A program made the translations under genes and the position numbers. A model generated the notes under the pieces. The model saw only the letters and a list, made by a program, of their open reading frames with translations. It made no database searches and was not told the origin of the DNA. A stretch of DNA of 61,740 nucleotides from Terrisporobacter othiniensis (GTDB taxonomy: Bacteria > Bacillota > Clostridia > Peptostreptococcales > Peptostreptococcaceae), in NCBI RefSeq assembly GCF_000808015.1, contig NZ_JWHR01000075.1, positions 1 through 61,740 on the forward strand. The letters run 5' to 3'. Positions 1-10,773 of this stretch are shown one piece after another; within the stretch, counting starts at the first letter, position 1; the number at the start of each line of letters is the position of its first letter.

Positions 1-123
1 GTATAACATTAAAAAATAGGTATAAAAATGGTATAATAAAAAATGCTAATATTTTTGACAAATTAATTAAGTTACGTAATTGATTGATATATTAATAAAA
101 AATATAATAGGACGGTGTAGTAA

Positions 124-1275
124 ATGGAAATTTATTTAGATAATAGCGCAACTACAAAACCTTATGAAGAGGTAGTAGAAGAAATGGTGAAAGCCCTTAC
201 TACAGAATACGGAAATCCTTCTTCATTACATAAAAAAGGAATAGAAGTAGATAGAAAAATTAAAGGAATAAGACAAGATATAGCAAGAAGTTTGGGTGTA
301 AAAGATAAAGAAATATTTTTTACATCAGGAGGAACGGAATCTAATAATACTATTATTAGAGGTGTTGCTTACAATTTTAGAAAAACAAAAAATCATATAA
401 TTTCTACTAATATAGAACATCCTTCAGTGTTAGCGACTCTTACTGATTTAGAAAAAGAAGGATTTGAAATAACGTTATTAGAAGTTGATGAAAGTGGGAA
501 AATAAATATAGAGGATGTGAAAAAAGCAATAAAACCTTCTACTATATTAATTTCTACAATGCACGTTAATAATGAGATTGGTAGTATCCAACCTATCGAA
601 GAAATAGGAAAATATTTAAAAACTTTAGAACAAAAGGTATACTTCCATGTGGATTGTGTTCAATCTTACACAAAAATTAAATTTAGACCAACTAGATATA
701 ATATTGATTTTATGACAGTAAGTGCTCATAAGTTCCATGGACCAAAAGGAATAGGATTTATGTATATCAAGGAAAATAGCAAACTAAAACCTATTATTAC
801 TGGTGGAGGACAAGAATCTAGTGTAAGATCAGGAACAGAAAATGTACCTGGAATTTATGGTTTAGGAAAAGCAGTAGAAATAATGAATAAAGATTTAGAT
901 AGTAAAATTGAAAAAATACAAAGTCTAAAAGTATTATTAAAAGAGGAAATATTAAAAAATATAGAAGGTGTAAAAGTAAATTCGCCAGAGGATGGAGTTT
1001 GTCACATATTAAATGTTTCTTTTGAAAATATAAGAGGAGAAGTTTTACTTCATTTCTTAGAACAAAAAAATATTTATGTATCTACAGGATCAGCGTGTTC
1101 TTCTAAGAAAAAGGGAAGTCATGTATTAAATGCAATAAAACTTAAGCCAGATGAAATAGAGGGTGCAGTAAGATTCAGTTTATCTGATTTTAACAAAGAA
1201 GAAGAAATTTTAGAAACTGTAAAAGTGTTAAAAGATTCAATAAATGACTTGAGAACAATAATAAAAAGACGATAA
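124..1275 (+). CDS. Cysteine desulfurase (NifS/IscS family)
   Basis: A PLP enzyme of 383 residues that would take sulfur from cysteine as an enzyme-bound persulfide. The PLP lysine is visible in [10 protein letters not shown] (K203). The persulfide cysteine is C325 in [12 protein letters not shown]. The length is normal for the family. The ATG follows a GGACGG-like ribosome site at about 111-116. thiI starts 13 bases after the stop, so the two are very probably one operon and this enzyme is the likely sulfur donor for ThiI. Upstream only 123 bases are in the window; they hold a TTGACA box at 55-60 without a convincing -10. Whether it also serves Fe-S assembly cannot be seen. Confidence 0.93.
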   Translation: MEIYLDNSATTKPYEEVVEEMVKALTTEYGNPSSLHKKGIEVDRKIKGIRQDIARSLGVKDKEIFFTSGGTESNNTIIRGVAYNFRKTKNHIISTNIEHPSVLATLTDLEKEGFEITLLEVDESGKINIEDVKKAIKPSTILISTMHVNNEIGSIQPIEEIGKYLKTLEQKVYFHVDCVQSYTKIKFRPTRYNIDFMTVSAHKFHGPKGIGFMYIKENSKLKPIITGGGQESSVRSGTENVPGIYGLGKAVEIMNKDLDSKIEKIQSLKVLLKEEILKNIEGVKVNSPEDGVCHILNVSFENIRGEVLLHFLEQKNIYVSTGSACSSKKKGSHVLNAIKLKPDEIEGAVRFSLSDFNKEEEILETVKVLKDSINDLRTIIKRR

Positions 1276-1288
1276 TAAGAGGTGGAAT

Positions 1289-2485
1289 ATGTACAATTCA
1301 ATTATAGTAAAATACGGAGAAATAGGTGTTAAAGGTAAAAATAGATATATATTTGAAAATAAATTAATAAAAAATATAAAAAATATGTTAAAGCCAATAG
1401 ATAAATTTAACGTGTACAAAGAATATGGAAGAGTATATGTAGATTTAGGTGACTACGAGTATGATGAAATATGTGAAGAGGTTAAGAAAGTATTTGGTGT
1501 AGTTGGAGTATGTCCAGCAGTTAAAGTCCTTAGAAATAACGAGGAAGATGTAGAAGCGGCTTATACACAATTAAAAGAAACTGCTCTTGTAGTTTTAGAA
1601 GAAAAAATAGCTAATGGAGCTAAATCATTTAAAGTAGAGAGTAGAAGAGGAGATAAATCATTTAGATTAACTTCTCAAGATATGAGTATAGATATAGGTG
1701 GATACTTATTATCTAAGGTTGGAGATAAGATAAAAGTTGATATAAATAAACCAGAAGTTAAAATAAAATGTGAACTTAGAGAAAGCAATGTGGTAGTTTA
1801 TAGTGACACTGTAGCGGGATACGGTGGACTTCCAATAGGAACAAATGGTAAAGCAATGTCTTTACTATCAGGAGGAATAGATTCGCCAGTTGCAACATGG
1901 ATGGTTGCTAAGAGAGGTATGGAAGTAGAAGCTATACATTTCCACACATATCCTTTTACAAGTGAAAAATCACAAGAGAAAGTAAAAGACTTAGCAAGAA
2001 TATTAGCTAAATATGTTGGTAAAGTAAGACTTCACAAAATTAACTTGCTTGAAATACAAAAAGCTGTAGGATTAAATTGTAGAGATGAAGAAATGACAAT
2101 AATATCAAGAAGATTTATGATGAGAATAGCTGAAAGAGTAGGAATACAAAGAAACTGTGATGCTTTAATAACTGGAGAAAGTATAGGACAAGTTGCTTCT
2201 CAAACTATACAAGGATTAACTTGTACAAATGCATCAGTTAGCTTACCAGTATTTAGACCACTTATAGCTATGGACAAAACTGAAATAATAGATATAGCTA
2301 AGAAAATAGATACTTTTGAAACATCTATAATACCAGAAGAAGACTGTTGTTCAGTATTTGCTCCTAAGAAGCCTGTAACTAAGCCAAGATTAGAAAAAAT
2401 AGAGGATTCAGAAAAAGCATTAGATGTGGAACAATTAATTCAAGATGCTATAGATAATATGGAAGTAGAAGTAATAGAATTTTAA
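1289..2485 (+). CDS. thiI: tRNA 4-thiouridine synthase ThiI
   Basis: This 398-residue protein makes 4-thiouridine in tRNA (family knowledge). It has an N-terminal ferredoxin-like and THUMP region, then a PP-loop ATP pyrophosphatase site, SGGIDSP near residue 193. [13 protein letters not shown] near the C-terminus matches the family's conserved cysteine region. The length leaves no room for the C-terminal rhodanese domain of the E. coli protein, as is usual in Firmicutes. The start follows an AAGAGGTGG ribosome site. It sits directly behind the cysteine desulfurase that would feed it sulfur. Confidence 0.95.
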   Translation: MYNSIIVKYGEIGVKGKNRYIFENKLIKNIKNMLKPIDKFNVYKEYGRVYVDLGDYEYDEICEEVKKVFGVVGVCPAVKVLRNNEEDVEAAYTQLKETALVVLEEKIANGAKSFKVESRRGDKSFRLTSQDMSIDIGGYLLSKVGDKIKVDINKPEVKIKCELRESNVVVYSDTVAGYGGLPIGTNGKAMSLLSGGIDSPVATWMVAKRGMEVEAIHFHTYPFTSEKSQEKVKDLARILAKYVGKVRLHKINLLEIQKAVGLNCRDEEMTIISRRFMMRIAERVGIQRNCDALITGESIGQVASQTIQGLTCTNASVSLPVFRPLIAMDKTEIIDIAKKIDTFETSIIPEEDCCSVFAPKKPVTKPRLEKIEDSEKALDVEQLIQDAIDNMEVEVIEF

Positions 2486-2581
2486 AAAGTAGTACTACTA
2501 TACTATACTTTTAATGTAAAAAAGTATACTGTAAAAAAGAAATGTATATGATAATATTAACTTATAAAACATTATGAGTAG

Positions 2582-3240
2582 ATGTTTTGGTATTTGGCAT
2601 TTGGAAATAATATAAATTGGCCTAAAATAGTACCAAAAAAATAATTATTTTGTGTTTATTAATAACAATTATTATAGTATTATTTTTTTATTGCAATGGA
2701 CCTAATAAAGAGCTAGATGATTTTGATGTGTCCTTAGTATCAAATATTAGTGATGAGTCAGATGTATATGACGTAAAAATACGAGTTAAAATCAAGGATA
2801 AGTTTAATTTATTCAAAAATAATATAATAGTATCATACTCGCTAAATGATGATAAGTATGAAAATTTATGTGATAATAGTGCTAGTGTTTTTGTTAAAGA
2901 TGAAAAAACAAGTAAGGTAGAACAAACTTACCATTTCAGCGAGGTTACTAAAAATGGTGCTAATATAGATTTAATTGGTGATTTAGTAAAGCCAATGTAT
3001 GATAAAAAATGTATATTAGAACTATCATTTAAAGTAAAGCCCAAACATATAAAAGATAACCATATTTCGACTTTAAACAATAATGATCAAATAATCGTAA
3101 ATATTTTTCCATATAATGAGTTTAATTTTGGAAAAGTGCAAATTGAAAGTCAAAAGATATCAATAACAAACCAAACTTTTAAGAGAAATCAATTGAACTA
3201 TTACTTTCCTATTCCACTATTTGATAGTACACTACATTAA
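2582..3240 (+). pseudogene. Membrane-anchored protein of unknown function, frameshifted
   Basis: The main open frame (from about 2626, stop at 3240) begins inside a hydrophobic stretch and has no good start codon or ribosome site. An ATG at 2582 opens another frame reading MFWYLAFGNNINWPKIVPKK up to a run of seven A (2635-2641). One extra A there joins the two frames into a short cytoplasmic end, one membrane helix (IIILCLLITIIIVLFFYC) and an extracellular domain of about 180 residues. I do not recognise the family. The gene is probably broken by loss of one A. A sequencing error or slippage in the A-run is the alternative. Confidence 0.6.
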
Positions 3241-3263
3241 AAATATAAAGGAGTATATAACTA

Positions 3264-4076
3264 ATGAAAAAATAAAATTTATTATGCAATTAATTATTGT
3301 TACAAGTAATTTGTTGTTCAAACATATTAACTGTCAATGCTGAATCAAGTAAGGTTAAAGATAATACTGAACAAATTTTAGAGTTAGCTACAGATTTTAT
3401 ATTAAGTACAGGTATACCAATGGATGAATTAGAAAAAATGAATAATTCAACAAAGTTAGAAATATATAATACATTTAAGGAAATGAGAGCTTTAGATGAT
3501 GATATTGAATTTAAAGATTCGAATCAAAAAATAGTAAGTATTCCTACGAATAAAATTGAATCACGAAATATACCTAAAGAAAAATTAAAGTTTAATATCT
3601 ATTCATTTGATAATCGCCAAATGGGAAGAGTATAAGGTTTTGCTTCTTTTAAATGGAAAAATATGCCCTTTGAATAGTTAATTAATAATGATACTTTTAC
3701 TTTTTCTATAGGGGGAGTATGGAATATTTTGGATGGAGGGCATGCGTTATCATTATATCGTGTTGATGGGGAATTTATTCATAAATTTACTAGACCCTCA
3801 GAATGTAGCAGATATGGTACTGCATACCATATGTATACACCTGAAGCAAAAGAATTTAGATTAGTTAATTATGGAGTTGCTCATTTTTCTTTGCGTCCTA
3901 ATCGTAATATTCCTATATCAGAACTGGATAATTTTATTTCACTTTTATACATACAAGATTTATATTGGCTAAATATAGCTAGCGTGTCTTTATCATGAGG
4001 TCCTGCAAGTGTAAGTGTTCAAGCACCAAGTAGCATGTTTATACATAAAGCAGGTTATAGCGGAACACTGTATTAA
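3264..4076 (+). pseudogene. Secreted protein of unknown function, multiply inactivated
   Basis: One reading frame runs from about 3297 to 4076 but is broken by stops at 3633 (TAA), 3675 (TAG) and 3996 (TGA). Between the stops it reads like protein, for example GGVWNILDGGHALSLYRVDG and GPASVSVQAPSSMF. An ATG at 3264 (MKK) after AAAGGAG is out of frame, so a frameshift also separates the start from the rest. The N-terminus resembles a signal peptide ending in NILTVNA. It follows another damaged surface-protein gene, and the two may have decayed together. Function not recognised. Confidence 0.7.
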
Positions 4077-4320
4077 AATTAAAAGTATATAAAAATTATA
4101 AATAGGGAGTACAAATAGATTTATTTTTAGACAAATATATTCGTGTTTACTATTATTAAATATTATGTTTTTATGATAGGTTTATATATTAATTTTTGCA
4201 AAAAAGTATGTTGATTTTATGCTATGTAATAAATATATTATACTATACTGAGACTATTATTAGTTAATATGTGAAGTTAAAATTTTATAGTGATAGTAAT
4301 GAGTTAAATATTAAATTAAA
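4077..4320. other. Intergenic stretch, no gene seen
   Basis: Very AT-rich sequence between the decayed secreted-protein gene and the pflA terminator. I see no open frame with a ribosome site, no RNA gene and no clear repeat. Confidence 0.6.
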
Positions 4321-4349
4321 AAAGAAGCCTTATTAAATAAGGCTTCTTT
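4321..4349 (-). terminator. Terminator after pflA
   Basis: Inverted repeat AAAGAAGCCTTATT / AATAAGGCTTCTTT with almost no loop, followed on the minus strand by a T run. It lies 45 bases past the pflA stop. It is symmetrical and could also stop plus-strand transcription. Confidence 0.85.
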
Positions 4350-4393
4350 CATATTTTATAGAATTATTTATAAAGCTAATTTTTCAACAAATA

Positions 4394-5134
4394 TTATTTT
4401 TTATTATTGAATACTTTAACTCCGTGTTTTTCTATGATTTCAGCAGCTCTAGCTACATCATCAGCATCAGCATCTCTAACATCTTTTAATTCATAGTCAA
4501 GGCCCATGTTCTCCCATTTATGAACACCCATAGTGTGATATGGTAAGATTTCTAGTCTATCTATATTGTTTAGAGAAGCAGCTAACTCACCTATTTGAGA
4601 TAAGTTTTCTTCACTATCTGTTATACCAGGAACTAAAACATGTCTTAACCAAATAGGTATGTTTCTTTCATCTAAATGTCTTGCTAACTTTAATGTTTTT
4701 TCTATTCCTACACCTGTTAGGTTTTTAGCTTCTTCTTCATTCATATGTTTTATATCAAGTAATACTAAGTCAGTATTGTCTAAAACTTTATCGATTTTTT
4801 CTATATCAACAAATCCAGAAGTATCTAAACAAGTATGAATATCTCTTTCTTTAGCTATTGCGAATAATTCAGCAAGGAAATCTGCTTGTAAAGTAGCTTC
4901 TCCACCAGATGCCGTTATTCCACCCCCAGATGATCTCCAGTAAGAAGAGTATCTAGATACGTTGTCTATTAATTCTTCAGCTGTATATTCAGTTCCATCT
5001 TTAACATTCCAAGTATCTCTGTTATGGCAGTATTTACATCTTAATGGACATCCTTGGAAAAATAAGATACTTCTTATTCCTGGTCCATCTACTGTTCCAA
5101 ATGTTTCTATTGAGTGAATTCTTCCTGTAGTCAT
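4394..5134 (-). CDS. pflA: Pyruvate formate-lyase-activating enzyme
   Basis: A radical SAM enzyme of 246 residues that places the glycyl radical on pyruvate formate-lyase. The cluster motif C-x3-C-x2-C is visible in GCPLRCKYCHNRDTW near residue 29, and SGGGITASGGEA lies on the expected SAM side. The length is typical. The start follows GAGGTG on the minus strand. It lies 274 bases downstream of pflB, its substrate gene, but a strong hairpin separates them. It may therefore be made from read-through or from its own promoter. Confidence 0.96.
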   Translation of the reverse strand: MTTGRIHSIETFGTVDGPGIRSILFFQGCPLRCKYCHNRDTWNVKDGTEYTAEELIDNVSRYSSYWRSSGGGITASGGEATLQADFLAELFAIAKERDIHTCLDTSGFVDIEKIDKVLDNTDLVLLDIKHMNEEEAKNLTGVGIEKTLKLARHLDERNIPIWLRHVLVPGITDSEENLSQIGELAASLNNIDRLEILPYHTMGVHKWENMGLDYELKDVRDADADDVARAAEIIEKHGVKVFNNKK

Positions 5135-5356
5135 ATTGCACCTCGTAATTATATGATTAAAACTAAAAAAGATAAAGAATATCTATATAAAATTTAAAAT
5201 TAAGAAGATTATAGATTAACTGTATAAATAAATCTATAAAATAAGGGCATTTCATATGTTTTATATCTTAGCTTTTAAAGTTTTTTGATTATTTATGTTA
5301 AGTTTTTAATTATTATTTCCAAAAAAAATTGATTTTTTATAGGAAAAGGGTAAAAT

Positions 5357-5386
5357 AAAAAGACTAAAAATGAATTTAGTCTTTTT
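5357..5386 (-). terminator. Hairpin terminator between pflB and pflA
   Basis: Twelve-base arms AAAAAGACTAAA and TTTAGTCTTTTT with a six-base loop, 23 bases beyond the pflB stop. It should limit read-through into pflA, giving more lyase than activase. Confidence 0.85.
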
Positions 5387-5408
5387 ACTTGTATTTTATC
5401 AATTAAGC

Positions 5409-7640
5409 TTAAGCCATTTTTCCGTGGAATGTTCTGTTTATAACATCTAATTGTTGTTCTTTAGTTAATTTGATGAAGTTAACAGCGTATCCTGAAACTC
5501 TTATAGTTAATTGAGGATATTTTTCTGGATGTTCCATAGCATCTTCTAAAGTAGCTCTATCAAATACGTTAACGTTTAAGTGATGAGCTCCATCTCCGAA
5601 GTATCCGTCCATCATTGCTGATAAGTTAGTTATTCTCTCAGACATATCTTTTCCTAAAGCACCTGGTACTATAGAGAAAGTATTAGATATACCATCTTGA
5701 GAATGCTCGTATGGTAATTTAGCAACTGATGCTAATGAAGCTAAAGCTCCGTTAGTATCTCTTCCGTGCATTGGGTTTGCTCCTGGAGCAAATGGAGCAC
5801 CAGCTCTTCTACCACATGGAGTGTTACCAGTTTTCTTACCGTAAACAACGTTTGAAGTTATTGTTAATATAGATTGAGTATGAACTGAATCTCTGTAAGT
5901 TTTGTGTTTTCTTACTTTGTTCATGAAGCTTTCTACTAAGTATACAGCTATATCATCAACTCTATCATCGTTGTTTCCGTATTTAGGGAAATCTCCTTCA
6001 ATTTCGAAGTCAACAGCTACACCAGCTTCGTTTCTTATAGTTTTAACTTTAGCATGTTTTATAGCAGATAATGAGTCAGCAGTAACTGAAAGACCAGCCA
6101 TACCACAAGCCATAGTTCTGAATACATCTCTATCATGTAAAGCCATTTCTAATGCTTCATAAGAGTATTTGTCATGCATATAGTGGATTACATTTAAAGT
6201 ATTTACATAAAGGTTAGCTAACCAATCTGTACAAGCTTCAAATCTTTCCATTACTTCATTGTAATCTAAGTATTCAGAAGTTATTGGTTCAAATCTTGGT
6301 CCTACTTGAACACCAGATTTTTCATCAACACCACCGTTTATAGCGTATAGTAAAGTTTTAGCCATGTTTACTCTAGCTCCGAAGAATTGCATTTGTTTAC
6401 CAATTCTCATTGCAGATACACAACAAGCTATTCCGTAATCATCTCCCCAGTAAGGTCTCATTAAGTCGTCATTTTCGTATTGAACTGAACTTGTATCTAT
6501 AGACACTTTAGAACAGAAATCTTTGAATCCTTGTGGGAAGTCTTTTGACCAAAGTACTGTTAAGTTTGGTTCTGGAGATGGCCCTATAGTATAAAGAGTA
6601 TTTAAAACCCTGAATGAGTTTTTAGTTACTAATGTTCTACCATCTATACCTTGTCCACCGATTGATTCTGTTACCCAAGTTGGGTCACCAGAGAATAAGT
6701 CGTTGTAATCTGGAGTTCTTAAGAATTTAACCATTCTTAATTTCATAACGAAGTGGTCCATTAATTCTTGAACTTCTTCTTCAGTTATAGTTCCAGCTTT
6801 TAAATCTCTTTCGAAGTATATATCTAGGAATGTAGAAGTTCTACCTATTGACATAGCAGCACCATTTTGGTCTTTTATAGCTGCTAAGTAAGCAAAGTAT
6901 AACCATTGTACAGCTTCTCTTGAGTTAGTAGCTGGTCCAGATATATCGAATCCATAAGATTCAGCCATTCTTTTTAATGCTTGTAAAGCTTTTATTTGAT
7001 CAGATATTTCTTCTCTTAATCTTATTACATCTTCTGTCATTGAAGAAACGTCTAAAGAATCTTTTTGAGCGTTTTTATCTTCTATTAATCTATCAACACC
7101 GTATAAAGCAACTCTTCTGTAGTCACCTATTATTCTACCTCTTCCGTAAGCATCTGGAAGTCCTGTTATTATACCAGATCTTCTAGCAGCTCTCATTTCA
7201 GCAGTATAAGCGTCGAATACACCTTGGTTATGAGTTTTTCTGTATTTAGTGAATATTTCACTTACTTGTGGATCACATTTGAATCCATAAGCTTCACAAG
7301 AAGTCTCAACCATTCTTATACCACCTTCAGGCATTATAGCTCTTTTTAAAGGTGCATCAGTTTGGAAACCAACAACAGTTTCTTTATCTTTATCTAAATA
7401 ACCTGGTGCGTAAGCATCTATTGCAGAAACAGTTTTAGTGTCAACATCAAGAGTTCCACCATTTTCTCTTTCTTTTTTGAATAATTCCATTGCTTCAGCC
7501 CATAAGTCTTTTGTGTTTTGAGTAGCTCCAGCTAAGAATGAAGCATCTCCTTCATATGGAGTGTAGTTAGCTTGGATAAATCCTCTAACGTCTATTTCTT
7601 TAGTCCATCTTCCAGTTTTAAAACCTTGCCATGCGTTCAT
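5409..7640 (-). CDS. pflB: Pyruvate formate-lyase (formate acetyltransferase)
   Basis: A 743-residue glycyl radical enzyme that splits pyruvate with CoA into acetyl-CoA and formate in anaerobic fermentation. The active-site cysteine pair is C406-C407 in [12 protein letters not shown]. The radical glycine is G717 in RVSGYAVNF, 26 residues from the C-terminus. The length matches the family. The ATG follows a strong AGGAGG site. Upstream on the minus strand are an extended -10 box and a palindrome near the predicted transcription start, which suggest redox or metabolic control. Confidence 0.97.
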   Translation of the reverse strand: MNAWQGFKTGRWTKEIDVRGFIQANYTPYEGDASFLAGATQNTKDLWAEAMELFKKERENGGTLDVDTKTVSAIDAYAPGYLDKDKETVVGFQTDAPLKRAIMPEGGIRMVETSCEAYGFKCDPQVSEIFTKYRKTHNQGVFDAYTAEMRAARRSGIITGLPDAYGRGRIIGDYRRVALYGVDRLIEDKNAQKDSLDVSSMTEDVIRLREEISDQIKALQALKRMAESYGFDISGPATNSREAVQWLYFAYLAAIKDQNGAAMSIGRTSTFLDIYFERDLKAGTITEEEVQELMDHFVMKLRMVKFLRTPDYNDLFSGDPTWVTESIGGQGIDGRTLVTKNSFRVLNTLYTIGPSPEPNLTVLWSKDFPQGFKDFCSKVSIDTSSVQYENDDLMRPYWGDDYGIACCVSAMRIGKQMQFFGARVNMAKTLLYAINGGVDEKSGVQVGPRFEPITSEYLDYNEVMERFEACTDWLANLYVNTLNVIHYMHDKYSYEALEMALHDRDVFRTMACGMAGLSVTADSLSAIKHAKVKTIRNEAGVAVDFEIEGDFPKYGNNDDRVDDIAVYLVESFMNKVRKHKTYRDSVHTQSILTITSNVVYGKKTGNTPCGRRAGAPFAPGANPMHGRDTNGALASLASVAKLPYEHSQDGISNTFSIVPGALGKDMSERITNLSAMMDGYFGDGAHHLNVNVFDRATLEDAMEHPEKYPQLTIRVSGYAVNFIKLTKEQQLDVINRTFHGKMA

Positions 7641-7696
7641 TAAGATATCCTCCTAAAAGTGATTATTACTATTTAAAATGTAAATAATTAATTAAT

Positions 7697-7718
7697 GTTG
7701 TAATTTATAAGTAACAAC
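7697..7718 (-). promoter_or_regulatory. Palindromic candidate operator of pflB
   Basis: Two 11-base half sites, GTTGTAATTTA and TAAGTAACAAC, match as an inverted repeat at 9 of 11 positions. They sit just downstream of the predicted -10 box. The TTGT...ACAA ends recall Rex-type sites, but the spacing differs from the usual TTGTTAA-N4-TTAACAA. The regulator is therefore unknown. Confidence 0.5.
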
Positions 7719-7724
7719 AAATAT

Positions 7725-7733
7725 ATTCTAGCA
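7725..7733 (-). promoter_or_regulatory. Extended -10 element of pflB
   Basis: Read on the minus strand this is TGCTAGAAT, a TGn-extended -10 box. No good -35 is seen at 17 bases; a TTGTAT lies slightly too far. It is placed about 85 bases upstream of the pflB start. Confidence 0.5.
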
Positions 7734-7935
7734 TAAACACAGTATATTGTATACAAAAATTTGTGAGTAATATTTATCGTATTTATAAGTGAATTATATC
7801 TGTTTTCTTATACTAAATAGATACCCCCTAGATTATCATTTAAACATCATTTTTCATAAAATTGTAAAAAATATATAAATTTATAATGAATAAACATTGT
7901 AATTCTGAATAGCTATAAATATAGGAGGGAATAAC

Positions 7936-8907
7936 ATGACTGTAGTTATAATTTTGTTTTTGATTGGATTTCTTTTAATAACTAAAGGTGCAGACATATT
8001 TATAGAGTGTACAGTACAAATTGGTAAAAAGACTGGAATATCAGAGTTAATTTTGGGGGCTACTATAGTGAGCTTTGCAACTACATTACCAGAGTTAACT
8101 GTTTCAGTTTTTGCATCAATAGATAATCATACAACAATGAGTTTAGGTAATGCTGTTGGATCTATAATATGTAATACAGGATTGATTTTAGGATTAGTGG
8201 CATTTATCAGCCCTTTTAAAGTTGATAAAAACATGTTTTTTTCTAAATCAGCCATATTATTACTTTCTGTACTAGGTTTAATGATTTTAGGCAGTAATGG
8301 AACTATTACTCAAGGTGATGGATTACTATTAATCGTAATACTTTCTTTTTATATGTATTCAAATATAAAAAGTGTATCAGGAAAAAATAGGGTCAATGTT
8401 TCTAGAAACTTGGAAGGTGATTCAGGCAACAGTATGAAATCGAGTAAACATGAAAGTTTCAAAACTTGTGTATTATTTATCCTTGGGTTAATAATGATGG
8501 TTGTAGGTTCTAAGTTACTAGTAGATAATGGAGTAAAGCTTGCTAGTTTTATAGGAATTCCACAAGGGGTAATCAGTTTAACAGTGATTGCATTGGGAAC
8601 ATCACTGCCAGAGTTAGTATCTTCTTTAACTGCAATAAGAAAAAAACACCATGGAATATCAGTAGGAAACATATTAGGAGCTAATATACTAAATATAACT
8701 TCTGTTATAGGAATATCATCATTAATAAATGATTTACCCATATTAGCTCAAAATATAAGGGTAGATTTTGTATTTATGACGATTCTTTTATTAACTTTAA
8801 TATTACCCACAATTAAAAGTAGCAAAATATATAGATTACAAGGTTTGATATTACTAATTACTTACATAATTTATATAACTACTATATACTTTACATACTT
8901 AGCTTAA
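7936..8907 (+). CDS. Sodium/calcium exchanger family membrane protein (YrbG-like)
   Basis: A 323-residue protein of the CaCA cation exchanger superfamily, expected to move Ca2+ or another cation against Na+ or H+. It has the two characteristic inverted alpha-repeats: ATIVSFATTLPELTVSV with GNAVGSIICNTG in the first half, and TVIALGTSLPELVSSL with GNILGANILNIT in the second. About ten membrane helices are split by a hydrophilic loop near residues 150-178. The ATG follows AGGAGGG. It stands alone, divergent from pflB. The true substrate cannot be told from sequence. Confidence 0.9.
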   Translation: MTVVIILFLIGFLLITKGADIFIECTVQIGKKTGISELILGATIVSFATTLPELTVSVFASIDNHTTMSLGNAVGSIICNTGLILGLVAFISPFKVDKNMFFSKSAILLLSVLGLMILGSNGTITQGDGLLLIVILSFYMYSNIKSVSGKNRVNVSRNLEGDSGNSMKSSKHESFKTCVLFILGLIMMVVGSKLLVDNGVKLASFIGIPQGVISLTVIALGTSLPELVSSLTAIRKKHHGISVGNILGANILNITSVIGISSLINDLPILAQNIRVDFVFMTILLLTLILPTIKSSKIYRLQGLILLITYIIYITTIYFTYLA

Positions 8908-9078
8908 ACAAAAAAAATTATACATATTTATATAAGGTTTTATTTAGATAATTGCGAAAATAAGTGATTAACTGAATAGGACCTTTTTTTTGGGTAAAAA
9001 TATAATTGCATAATATTGAAATAAACTATATAATAGAAAAGTTAATATTTATGATAACGGAAAGGAAATAAATAATTT

Positions 9079-10728
9079 ATGAATATAATAAAATTTGAAG
9101 ATTTACCAATTAGTGATGAGATAAAGAGATCAGTAGCGGAACTAGGATTTGAGGAGCCATCTCCAATTCAGGCTCAATCTATACCAGTAATCTTAACAGG
9201 AAAAGATGTTATAGGTCAAGCTCAAACAGGAACGGGAAAGACGGCAGCTTTCTCTATACCAGTATTAGATATGGTAGACCCTAATAAAAAAAGTGTACAG
9301 GCAGTAGTATTATGTCCTACAAGAGAACTTGCGATTCAAGTTTCTAGTGAAATGAAGAAATTAGGAAAATATAAAAGTGGTATAAAAACACTTCCAGTTT
9401 ACGGCGGACAACCAATAGATAGACAAATAAAATCATTAAAGAGCGGAGTACAAGTTGTTATAGGGACACCAGGGCGTGTTATAGATCATATAAATCGTAG
9501 AACTTTAAAAATGGACGAAGTTAAAATGTTGGTTCTTGATGAAGCAGATGAAATGTTAGATATGGGATTCAGAGAAGATATCGAATTAATATTAGAACAA
9601 ACTCCAGCTGAAAGACAAACGACTTTCTTCTCAGCAACAATGTCAAAACCTATATTAGAATTAACTAAAAAATATCAAGAGGATCCTCAGTTAATAAAAA
9701 TAGTAAGAAAAGAATTAACTGTGCCAAATATAAAACAATACTATATAGAAACAAGAAGAGCTAATAAATTAGAAGTATTATGTAGATTAATAGATGTATA
9801 CAATCCTAAATTATCAGTTGTATTCTGTAATACAAAAAGAGGTTCTGATGAGTTAGTAAGTGAATTACAAGCTAGAGGATACTTTGCAGATGCACTTCAC
9901 GGAGATTTAAAGCAAACTCAAAGAGATATAGTAATGGACAAATTTAGACAAGGAACAATAGATATACTTGTTGCTACAGACGTTGCAGCTAGAGGTATAG
10001 ATGTTGATGATGTTGAAGCAGTATTTAACTATGACCTTCCACAAGACGAAGAATACTATGTACACAGAATCGGTAGAACTGGTAGAGCAGGTAGAGAAGG
10101 TATATCATTCTCATTCGTATTTGGAAAAGAAGTTAGAAAAATGAAAGATATTGAGAGATATACTAAATCTAAATTAGTTAGACATGATATACCAACTATA
10201 GCTGATGTTGAAGAAAAGAAAGTAACTGCATTCTTCAAACAAGTTAAAGAAACTATAAAAGAAAGCAACTTATCTAAACAAACTCAATGGTTAGAAAATC
10301 TTTGTGAAGAAGAAGGATTAGAAGCTATAGAAATAGCAGCTGCTCTTGTTAAACTTGCACTAGGTGATGAAGAAAAACAAGAAATAGTAGAAGAAACTTC
10401 AAACTACAGAGATGGATCTGGAAGAAGAGACCGTAAAGATAGAGATAGAGGCGATAGAAAGCGTGGTAGAAGTGCTGAAGCTGGAATGGTGAGATTATTT
10501 ATCAATGTTGGTAAAAATCAAAGAGTACAAGCTAAAGATGTAGTTGGTGCTATAGCAGGAGAAGCTGGAATACCAGGTAAATTAGTTGGAACTATAGATA
10601 TATATGATAAATATACATTTGTAGAAGTTCCAAAAGAAAATGCAAAAAAAGTTTTAGATAAAATGAAAAATATAAAAATTAAAGGTAATAAAATTAATAT
10701 AGAAAAAGCTAATTCAAGAAGAAAATAA
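9079..10728 (+). CDS. DEAD-box RNA helicase with DbpA-type C-terminal domain
   Basis: A 549-residue ATP-dependent RNA helicase. Visible motifs in order: Q motif (GFEEPSPIQ), AQTGTGKTAAF, PTRELAIQ, TPGRVIDH, DEAD, SAT, ARGIDVDDV and HRIGRTGRAGR. A linker rich in Arg, Asp and Lys (about 445-470) leads to a C-terminal RRM-like domain (about 474-545, from MVRLFINVGKNQ) of the DbpA type. In that family the domain binds a hairpin of 23S rRNA, which points to a role in ribosome assembly or cold adaptation. It is a single gene with its own terminator. The choice between CshA- and DbpA-like naming is not settled here. Confidence 0.93.
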   Translation: MNIIKFEDLPISDEIKRSVAELGFEEPSPIQAQSIPVILTGKDVIGQAQTGTGKTAAFSIPVLDMVDPNKKSVQAVVLCPTRELAIQVSSEMKKLGKYKSGIKTLPVYGGQPIDRQIKSLKSGVQVVIGTPGRVIDHINRRTLKMDEVKMLVLDEADEMLDMGFREDIELILEQTPAERQTTFFSATMSKPILELTKKYQEDPQLIKIVRKELTVPNIKQYYIETRRANKLEVLCRLIDVYNPKLSVVFCNTKRGSDELVSELQARGYFADALHGDLKQTQRDIVMDKFRQGTIDILVATDVAARGIDVDDVEAVFNYDLPQDEEYYVHRIGRTGRAGREGISFSFVFGKEVRKMKDIERYTKSKLVRHDIPTIADVEEKKVTAFFKQVKETIKESNLSKQTQWLENLCEEEGLEAIEIAAALVKLALGDEEKQEIVEETSNYRDGSGRRDRKDRDRGDRKRGRSAEAGMVRLFINVGKNQRVQAKDVVGAIAGEAGIPGKLVGTIDIYDKYTFVEVPKENAKKVLDKMKNIKIKGNKINIEKANSRRK

Positions 10729-10736
10729 TATAAATG

Positions 10737-10773
10737 AAAGTAACTTAATCCAATAGATTAAGTTACTTTTTTT
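10737..10773 (+). terminator. Terminator after the DEAD-box helicase
   Basis: Stem AAGTAACTTAATC / GATTAAGTTACTT with loop CAATA, followed by a run of T, nine bases after the stop codon. Confidence 0.92.

Noticed and set aside
5902..6162. Open frame of 86 codons opposite pflB
   Set aside because: It is a shadow of the strongly conserved pflB reading frame and has no ribosome site.
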